From the NCBI RefSeq assembly GCF_900106535.1, contig NZ_FNOH01000012.1:215658-279657 (forward strand): a stretch of DNA of 64,000 bases. The letters run 5' to 3'. The notes under the pieces were generated by a model. That model did not search any database. It was not told where the DNA came from and saw nothing but the letters and a program-made list of their open reading frames with translations. Both the position numbers and the translations under genes were made by a program. This DNA comes from Myxococcus xanthus. GTDB lineage: Bacteria > Myxococcota > Myxococcia > Myxococcales > Myxococcaceae. Positions 59,155 to 64,000 of the stretch are shown here, piece after piece (the stretch's first letter is position 1; each line of letters opens with the position of its first letter).

Positions 59155-60993
59155 CTACAGGAACACGTTCTCCGGCGTGGGCGTGACAGTCCGGAGGTCA
59201 TAGCCGGCGGCCCCGGCCTCGGACGGCTGAGGCGCGGCCAGCGTCCCGCCACCACCCGAACCACCATTTCCACCGCACGCGCCGCCCCCACCGCCCGCGG
59301 AGATGGCCTGGCTTGCGCCCGTGGGATTCGCGGTGGCGCCCGCGGCACCCGCACTCACGAGAATGCCGCCTGTCACGCTGGGCGTCGTGGTGGAGAGGAG
59401 CTGGACGATGCCACCGCCGCCACCGCCGCCGCCGCCCTTGCCCGCGCCCCCCGCGTTGTTGCCAGCGCCACCATTGGCCCCCACCGCTCGGACGAATCCC
59501 CCCACGGTGATGGAGCCCTTGCCCACGAGGACGATGGCGCCCCCCGCGCCACCGCCAGAGCCGGGCAGGTTGGAGGCGGTTCCACCAGCCTCACCATTGG
59601 CATTGATGGCGCCCCCCGGGGGAATGCGGACCGCTCCCTGCGCGAGCATGACCAGGGAGCCGCCACCCCTGCCACCGGCCACACCGACCTGCTTGGCACC
59701 CGCGCCGCCGCCCAGGCCGCCGGGTCGCAGGAGTTGCGCGGCCTGGAGCGGCAACAGCCCACGCCCGCCCTGGGGCTCGCCTGCGGCCGCACGCGCCACG
59801 CCTGCCTCCGCAGGCCCGGTTCCGTTGTCCTCGGCACTGGGGTCCACGATGATCGTACCGTTGACGGTGACGTCGCCGGTGGCCCGGATGACCGTTCCAC
59901 TCGGGACAATAAGCGTGCCGGAGATGGTGACGTTGGTGAACTGGAGGTGCTGCCGGCCGGCCAACGTGCCGTAGCCAGTGGCCGTGGTCAGATCCACGGT
60001 GTTGCCGCTGGGGACGTTGTACGCCCCAGCCGACCCGTCACCGTAGGCGCCCAACGAGCCCATGGGCCCCTGCGGACCTTGAGGGCCCTGCGGACCAACC
60101 GATCCCGAAGGGCCCTGAGCCCCTGCAGGTCCCGTCGCGCCCGCGGGACCTTGCCCGCCCTGCGGTCCCACCGGCCCGTTGCACACGAAGCGGGTGAGCG
60201 CGACATTCTCCTCGCCCGCATCCAGCGTCCCATTGCGGTTGACGTCGACGCCCATCTCCAGCCGCACGCCACCGGTGGCGCAGTTGCCGGCCGCCGGCTC
60301 CACGGTGGTCCGCGTCACCGTGCCCAGACCGACATCACCCTGGGGGCCCGTGGCACCCGCTGGGCCCACCGGGCCCTCAGGTCCTACGGAGCCCTGCGGT
60401 CCCGCCGGCCCGGCAGGTCCCACCGCGCCAGCGGGACCCTCCGGTCCCCGGTCCCCCTGCATGCCCGTCTCACCCTGAAGACCGGTTGGCCCCTGCACGC
60501 CCTGCTCACCACGGAGGCCCTGCGGTCCCATGGCGCCCTGCGGCCCCTCGGGCCCCATGAGCCCCTGTGCACCGTTGCACACGTAACGGGTCAGCGAGGC
60601 GTCGACCTCCTCATCCTCCAACTGACCGTTCCGGTTGAGGTCGATGCCCGTCTCCACCACCACACCCGCCTGGGCGCAGTTCTCACCGGAGGGTTCGGAG
60701 TCGGTGCGGACCAGCGCCGTCAGCCCCGGAGGTCCCTCCGGCCCACCTGCCGGGCCCGGAGGACCTTGCGGCCCCTGTGGGCCCGTAGCACCAGGCGCAC
60801 CTGGCTCGCCCTGAGGACCAGCGGGCCCCTCTGCGCCCGGCGCTCCCGGAGGGCCTTCTGCGCCCGCGGGACCTTGCGGCCCCTGCGGTCCGGGCGTGCC
60901 TTCCTCACATGCCGAAAGCACCAGCAGTGCCGTCAACGGAAGCGCCTGAAACCACTTCTGATACAGCGGGCGTCGCCAGTTCTCTTGCGTCAT
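59155..60993 (-). CDS. Collagen-like lipoprotein with DUF7151-type modules
   Basis: The 612-residue lipoprotein (signal ending VLSAC, about Cys 27) begins with Gly-X-Y collagen-like repeats (about 30-90), then a module DSEPSGENC ... TGIDLNRNGQLEDEEVD ... TRYVCNG (about 95-150), more Gly-X-Y (about 150-225), a second copy of that module (about 230-280; DVNRNGTLDAGEEN), a third Gly-X-Y block (about 280-315), and a Gly/Ala/Val-rich beta-helix-like end (about 330-610). The DxNxxG segments look like calcium-binding loops. ATG 60993 has GAGGAGG upstream and a sigma-54 promoter candidate. It should form a stiff rod on the outer surface. Confidence 0.9.
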   Translation of the reverse strand: MTQENWRRPLYQKWFQALPLTALLVLSACEEGTPGPQGPQGPAGAEGPPGAPGAEGPAGPQGEPGAPGATGPQGPQGPPGPAGGPEGPPGLTALVRTDSEPSGENCAQAGVVVETGIDLNRNGQLEDEEVDASLTRYVCNGAQGLMGPEGPQGAMGPQGLRGEQGVQGPTGLQGETGMQGDRGPEGPAGAVGPAGPAGPQGSVGPEGPVGPAGATGPQGDVGLGTVTRTTVEPAAGNCATGGVRLEMGVDVNRNGTLDAGEENVALTRFVCNGPVGPQGGQGPAGATGPAGAQGPSGSVGPQGPQGPQGPMGSLGAYGDGSAGAYNVPSGNTVDLTTATGYGTLAGRQHLQFTNVTISGTLIVPSGTVIRATGDVTVNGTIIVDPSAEDNGTGPAEAGVARAAAGEPQGGRGLLPLQAAQLLRPGGLGGGAGAKQVGVAGGRGGGSLVMLAQGAVRIPPGGAINANGEAGGTASNLPGSGGGAGGAIVLVGKGSITVGGFVRAVGANGGAGNNAGGAGKGGGGGGGGGIVQLLSTTTPSVTGGILVSAGAAGATANPTGASQAISAGGGGGACGGNGGSGGGGTLAAPQPSEAGAAGYDLRTVTPTPENVFL

Positions 60994-61036
60994 CTGCCGG
61001 CCTCCTCGTCGTGAAACGTCACGCCGCGGGCCACTG

Positions 61037-61052
61037 AGCAAGCCGCACGCCA
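61037..61052 (-). promoter_or_regulatory. Sigma-54 promoter of the collagen-like gene
   Basis: Read on the minus strand, 61052 to 61037 is TGGCGTG-CGGC-TTGCT. Against TGGCACG-N4-TTGCW it differs only at positions 5 and 6; the GG and GC pairs stand at the correct spacing. The start site would be near 61026, giving a leader of about 33 bases before ATG 60993. Confidence 0.7.
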
Positions 61053-61151
61053 CGCCAAGAAGACCGGGGCGACCCCAAGAGGTTCGGCGATAACCGGGCA
61101 GATTCTCTCGTGAGAGAGAACCCGCGAGACATTGCCCCGGCGTCCGGGTCA

Positions 61152-61239
61152 GACGCACCCGCGTTTCATCGGCACGCGCATCTGTCTCGGCGTCTGGGCC
61201 GGACGCATGCGCGTCTGTATCGGACGCACGAGCGTGCGT
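61152..61239. promoter_or_regulatory. Array of GACGC-N4-GCGTC-type dyads
   Basis: Three related inverted repeats lie between two divergent sigma-54 promoter candidates: GACGC-ACCC-GCGT (61152-61164), GACGC-ATGC-GCGTC (61202-61215) and ACGCAC-GAGC-GTGCGT (61224-61239). A degenerate copy (CACGCGCATCTG, near 61174) sits between. They are 113-213 bases from either predicted start site, the range usual for enhancer-binding activators. Confidence 0.5.
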
Positions 61240-61325
61240 GACTCAGCAAGACATGGAGACACCACGCCTCACGTTTCATTGCATACCGCCGTCACCCTCA
61301 CATGAAACACGCGCGAGTTCAGCAC

Positions 61326-61341
61326 TGGCCGGACCTTTGCT
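61326..61341 (+). promoter_or_regulatory. Sigma-54 promoter of the tail-collar gene
   Basis: TGGCCGG-ACCT-TTGCT matches TGGCACG-N4-TTGCW except positions 5 and 6, with GG and GC correctly spaced. The start site would be near 61352, 48 bases before GTG 61400. The 406-base space from 60994 to 61399 otherwise holds only the opposite promoter and the dyad array, and no gene. Confidence 0.65.
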
Positions 61342-61399
61342 CAGGGAGGAAGCGCAGCAGGCCCAGTCAGGCAGTCCTCTCCTCGAAAGGTAGACGCAC

Positions 61400-61924
61400 G
61401 TGTCAGAGCCCTTCATCGGTCAGATCATGATGTTCGCAGGCAACTTCGCTCCGAGGGGCTGGGCATTCTGCCAAGGGCAGCTTCTCTCCATCGCCCAGAA
61501 CTCGGCGCTCTTCTCCATTCTTGGCACCACCTATGGAGGCAATGGGCAGACGACGTTCGCCCTGCCGGACCTGCGTGGCCGCTATCCCATGCAGCCGGGC
61601 CAGGGCCCCGGCCTGTCCCCCCGCACGATGGGCGAACAGGGCGGAACCGAAACCGTGACGCTGATTTCGACGCAGATGCCGGCGCACACTCACACCCTGA
61701 ATGTGAGCAGTCAGCACGGCGATACGGAAACGCCCATTGGCACCGTGCTCGCGGCGGACTCCACGGCGACCGTGCTCAACTACCGGGCTGCCCCCATCGA
61801 CGGGACCATGAACCCCGCGGCCATCGGCGTCTCGGGTGGAAGCCAGCCGCACAACAACATGTCGCCCTTCTTGTGCATCAACTTCATCATCGCGCTGGAA
61901 GGCATCTACCCGTCGCGCAACTGA
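61400..61924 (+). CDS. Phage tail-collar (microcystin-dependent) protein
   Basis: The 174-residue protein matches the tail-collar/MdpB family: MSEPFIGQIMMFAGNFAPRGW, FCQGQLLSIAQNSALFSILG, TTYGGNGQTTFALPDLRGR, and PHNNMSPFLCINFIIALEGI. These proteins are found in phage tail fibres and, as stand-alone bacterial genes, near other such copies; their role in bacteria is unknown. The start is GTG 61400. No other phage genes are near, so it is not part of a prophage. It diverges from a collagen-like gene through a sigma-54-type regulatory region. Confidence 0.92.
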   Translation: MSEPFIGQIMMFAGNFAPRGWAFCQGQLLSIAQNSALFSILGTTYGGNGQTTFALPDLRGRYPMQPGQGPGLSPRTMGEQGGTETVTLISTQMPAHTHTLNVSSQHGDTETPIGTVLAADSTATVLNYRAAPIDGTMNPAAIGVSGGSQPHNNMSPFLCINFIIALEGIYPSRN

Positions 61925-61931
61925 CGCACCG

Positions 61932-61979
61932 TGAGCCCCAAGGGCTCAGCGCCTCGCTCCACTCACGCGTGCGAGGCGC
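61932..61979 (+). terminator. Two tandem hairpins after the tail-collar gene
   Basis: TGAGCCC-CAA-GGGCTCA (61932-61948) is a perfect 7-bp hairpin, and GCGCCTCG with CGAGGCGC (61949-61956, 61972-61979) is a perfect 8-bp one directly after. They start 8 bases behind the stop codon. No U-run, but their position suits transcript end or mRNA protection. Confidence 0.5.
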
Positions 61980-62126
61980 AGTGGGGCCACGCGGACGGCC
62001 GCCGCGAATCCGTCCCCATGAGCCAACACTTCCAGGTCCGCGGCGACCCTGAACCGCGGGGTGGGTAGCCCGTTCCCAGCAGGGTGGGCACGTCGGAGGC
62101 AGCGTTACTGCACGGGAGCGTGGGCG

Positions 62127-63221
62127 GTGGTGGCGGAGCGAGACGGCGGGGGGCAACGCTCGCAAGTCACACCGACGACGGTGTTCACCGTCTGCGCCTC
62201 CGTGCTCGCGGTGGTCGTACTCGTCACTCTCGTGGCGAAGACGCGGGTGGCACTGACACTGACGGGCATCGCCACCATCCTGGCGCTCGCGTTGGAACAT
62301 GGCGTCGCGCGACTGGAGCGCGGCAGGCTGCCTCGGCTGGCCGCCATTGCCCTGGTGATGACGGCGTTACTGGTCGTCGTCGCCGCCCTCGCGCTGCTCG
62401 TGATTCCCGCCGCGGCGGACCAGCTCGATGCCCTGGTTCGCCAGTGGCCGCAGTTGATGGAGGAACTGCGGAGCTCTCGGCCCATCCAGGTGCTCAGCGA
62501 CCGGCTGCAGGCGCTCGGCTGGGCGCGACGGTTGGAGGAGGCAACTCCCCGGCTCGCCACCGGCGCCCTCCCCACGCTGCTCATCCGAGCCATCGGAGGC
62601 GTGGTGGGGGTGGTCATCTCGGCCCTCACCGTCTTCTTCCTCGTCGTGTTCATGCTGACATTCGGAGGAGACCTGATTCGCAGGGGGCTGGCCCTGGTCG
62701 GCCCCGAGCACCGGATGCGATACGTCCGGGTCCTCCACAACGTCTACAGCGCCACCGGCGGTTACCTGTCCGGGCTGGCGCTCATCTGCACCATCAACGC
62801 CACCCTGACCACGGTGACGCTGGCGCTCCTGGGTTTGCCGTACTTCCTGCCCCTGGGCATCGCCAGTGGCTTCTCCAGCCTGGTCCCCTATGTGGGGCCG
62901 CTCATCGCTGGGGGCGTCATCACCTTGCTGACGTGGGCCACGCAGGGCATCTGGGCGGCGGCGGTCGCGCTCGCCTACTTCCTGCTGTACGGGCCCCTCG
63001 AGGGCAACGTGCTGGCCCCACTCGTCTTCCGACGTACGGTCCACGTCAATCCGCTGCTCGTCCTCCTGGCAGTCCTGTTCTGCGCGGAGCTGGCCGGCAT
63101 CGTGGGCGCGGTGGTGGCGGTACCCGTGGCCGCGACCCTTCAAATCATCTCCCGGGAGGTCCTCCTCTTCCGGCAGGAGCGCAGGGCGGCGCGCACCATC
63201 CACCCCGCGGAACCTGAATGA
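62127..63221 (+). CDS. AI-2E transporter family permease
   Basis: The 364-residue membrane protein belongs to the AI-2E/PerM family: N-terminal two membrane helices (VFTVCASVLAVVVLVTLVA, VALTLTGIATILALALEHG), a periplasmic or cytosolic middle segment (about 100-155), then five to six more helices including LTVFFLVVFMLTFGGDL, TGGYLSGLALICTINATLTTV and a typical LPYFLPLGIASGFSSLVPYVGPLIAG. Members export autoinducer-2 or other solutes or act as sodium/proton antiporters. GTG 62127 (or GTG 62130) after GGGAG is the start; longer frames upstream lack a site. It is followed 20 bases on by a DedA gene and probably co-transcribed. Confidence 0.9.
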   Translation: MVAERDGGGQRSQVTPTTVFTVCASVLAVVVLVTLVAKTRVALTLTGIATILALALEHGVARLERGRLPRLAAIALVMTALLVVVAALALLVIPAAADQLDALVRQWPQLMEELRSSRPIQVLSDRLQALGWARRLEEATPRLATGALPTLLIRAIGGVVGVVISALTVFFLVVFMLTFGGDLIRRGLALVGPEHRMRYVRVLHNVYSATGGYLSGLALICTINATLTTVTLALLGLPYFLPLGIASGFSSLVPYVGPLIAGGVITLLTWATQGIWAAAVALAYFLLYGPLEGNVLAPLVFRRTVHVNPLLVLLAVLFCAELAGIVGAVVAVPVAATLQIISREVLLFRQERRAARTIHPAEPE

Positions 63222-63241
63222 GGCCCTGAAAGGGGAACACG

Positions 63242-63856
63242 ATGGCCGCGGGTCCACTCCCATGGCTGCTGACCCATGGCACAGCGGCCCTGCTCTTCGC
63301 CGCCCTGGTCGCCGGAGGCTTGGGGGTACCCATTCCAGAGGACCTGGTGCTGTTGTCGCTGGGCATCCTCGCGCACCAGGACGTCCTCCCCATCGCCCTG
63401 GCGGTCGCGGTCGCAATCACCGGAGTGCTCTGCGGCGACACGGCCCTCTTCATCACCGCCCAAAGGCTGGGGCCCGCGCTGTACGCGCATCCACGGATGA
63501 AGAAGCTCCTGCCGCCGGAACGCCGCGAGCGACTGGCCCAGCTCTACGCGCGCCACGGCGGGCGCTGCATCTTCGTGGGACGCTTTCTCTCGGTCCTGCG
63601 CGGGGCAGTGTTCATCATGGCCGCGGTGCAAGGGATGCGGCTGCGCGACTTCCTGCTGTGGGACGCGTTGGCGCTATGCCTCAGCGCTCCGGTGGTGGTG
63701 GCGCTGGGGTACGCCTTCTCGCACAGCGTGGACGCGGTGGCGAAAGGGGCGGCGCGAGCCGAGCACCTGCTGGTGCTGGCCACGACGGCGGCCCTGCTGG
63801 CGGTGGGGGGCCTGCGCCGACTGCGCACGCGGCGCCTGGCCCAACGCCCGCGGTGA
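63242..63856 (+). CDS. DedA-family membrane protein
   Basis: The 204-residue protein has the DedA/SNARE-associated layout: a re-entrant N-terminal loop with GLGVPIPEDLVLLSLG (the Glu typical of the family), CGDTALFITAQRLG, a basic stretch, then the signature GGRCIFVGRFLSVLRGAVFIMAAVQGM with the conserved Arg residues, and two C-terminal membrane helices. DedA proteins are proton-driven lipid scramblases or undecaprenyl-phosphate carriers. ATG 63242 follows AAAGGGGAA. It is the last protein gene before the rRNA operon and converges with the 5S gene. Confidence 0.9.
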   Translation: MAAGPLPWLLTHGTAALLFAALVAGGLGVPIPEDLVLLSLGILAHQDVLPIALAVAVAITGVLCGDTALFITAQRLGPALYAHPRMKKLLPPERRERLAQLYARHGGRCIFVGRFLSVLRGAVFIMAAVQGMRLRDFLLWDALALCLSAPVVVALGYAFSHSVDAVAKGAARAEHLLVLATTAALLAVGGLRRLRTRRLAQRPR

Positions 63857-63879
63857 CGCGCGGAAACTCCACATGCCCC

Positions 63880-63922
63880 AAAACGGAAAACCCCCGGTGT
63901 CCACAAGGGACACCGGGGGTTT
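63880..63922 (-). terminator. Terminator of the rRNA operon
   Basis: A perfect 15-bp stem (AAACCCCCGGTGTCC with GGACACCGGGGGTTT, 5-base loop) lies just after the 5S gene on the minus strand, followed by TTTTCCGTTTT. This is a strong intrinsic terminator. On the plus strand the same hairpin could help end the DedA transcript. Confidence 0.9.
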
Positions 63923-63933
63923 CTCAAAAAGAA

Positions 63934-64000
63934 TCCGGCAGCGACCTACTCTCCCGCGCGGTTTCCCGCGAAGTACCATCGGCTCTGGAGGGCTTAACTT
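63934..64000 (-). rRNA. rrf: 5S ribosomal RNA, 3' part
   Basis: Read on the minus strand from 64000, the sequence AAGTTAAGCCCTCCAGAGCC, then GATGGTACT and GGGAGAGTAGGTCGCTGCCGG is the well conserved 3' half of bacterial 5S rRNA. It is cut by the window end, so only about 65 of some 117 bases are visible. The terminator lies 12 bases behind. It shows that an rRNA operon continues beyond the right edge. Confidence 0.95.

Noticed and set aside
60040..60900. Gly-X-Y DNA repeats as a CRISPR-like array
   Set aside because: The repeats are in-frame codon repeats of a collagen-like protein with variable units and no unique spacers of fixed length.
61302..61430. Short frame starting MKHARVQHW upstream of the tail-collar gene
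   Set aside because: It overlaps the sigma-54 promoter candidate and runs into the next gene in another frame, with no ribosome site.
61400..61924. Prophage remnant suggested by the tail-collar protein
   Set aside because: No other phage gene, integrase, or attachment repeat is in the surrounding 10 kb; this family is common as stand-alone bacterial genes.

Overview
The window is GC-rich (about 70 %) bacterial chromosome, densely coding. It is packed with lipoproteins, sigma-54 elements and sensor kinases, and carries a Myxococcus-type paralogue family (DUF2378/TIGR02265). The minor-pilin/PilY1 cluster has the same gene order as cluster_1 of Myxococcus xanthus, including the unusual cytochrome TfcP, and there is a tandem lspA pair as described for M. 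xanthus. I infer a member of the Myxococcaceae (Myxococcus or a close relative); the exact species cannot be fixed from the sequence alone. I see no insertion sequences, prophage, CRISPR array or tRNA. The right edge enters a 5S rRNA gene on the minus strand.

Layout. 1-6.4 kb: a 48-codon small gene with its own terminator, an exported lipoprotein, the Mg2+ channel gene mgtE, a DUF6929-like protein, two overlapping lipoprotein genes (one with TPRs) and a short-chain dehydrogenase. 6.6-14.0 kb: two uncharacterised proteins, the lipoprotein-maturation genes lgt-lspA-lspA, a DUF1279 membrane protein, an exported EEP-fold phosphodiesterase with an Asp-Ala-Gly-Thr repeat linker, and a Mut7-C ubiquitin/RNase fusion. 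14.3-22.1 kb: the type IVa pilus tip/priming cluster pilX-tfcP-pilY1-pilV-pilW-fimU with overlapping or near-touching genes. 22.2-25.1 kb: ileS. 25.2-31.4 kb: a Cys-rich secreted protein, then an operon of TadE/TadG-like proteins behind an FHA-domain sigma-54 activator.

31.5-42.2 kb: a RimK-like ligase, a DsbA/FrnE-like oxidoreductase, a zinc-ribbon membrane protein, a Ser/Asn/Gly-rich lipoprotein, a membrane-anchored PAS histidine kinase, a TolB-like propeller lipoprotein, and a three-module peptidoglycan hydrolase. 42.5-54.3 kb: metallophosphoesterase, DUF2378 protein, a protein with a FabA/FabZ-like motif, the potassium transporter kup, two further histidine kinases, a sigma-54-promoter-linked fatty-acid desaturase, truncated haemoglobin, and a lone 5'-3' exonuclease. 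54.4-64 kb: a DUF4398/OmpA-type envelope pair, two GNAT acetyltransferases, a DUF1338 enzyme, a candidate three-hairpin small RNA, a collagen-like lipoprotein and a tail-collar protein that diverge from two sigma-54 promoter candidates, an AI-2E-family permease, a DedA protein, and the end of an rRNA operon.

The common theme is the cell envelope: lipoprotein processing (Lgt, LspA), pilus tip assembly, peptidoglycan binding and cleavage, exported lipoproteins and signal input. The most noteworthy unexplained items are the candidate small RNA at 57.5 kb, the divergent sigma-54 collagen/tail-collar locus with dyads between its promoters, the orphan TadE/TadG operon, and the 48-residue gene at the left edge. 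Start codons were chosen by ribosome-binding site, signal peptide and gene overlap, and many long antisense frames were discarded.
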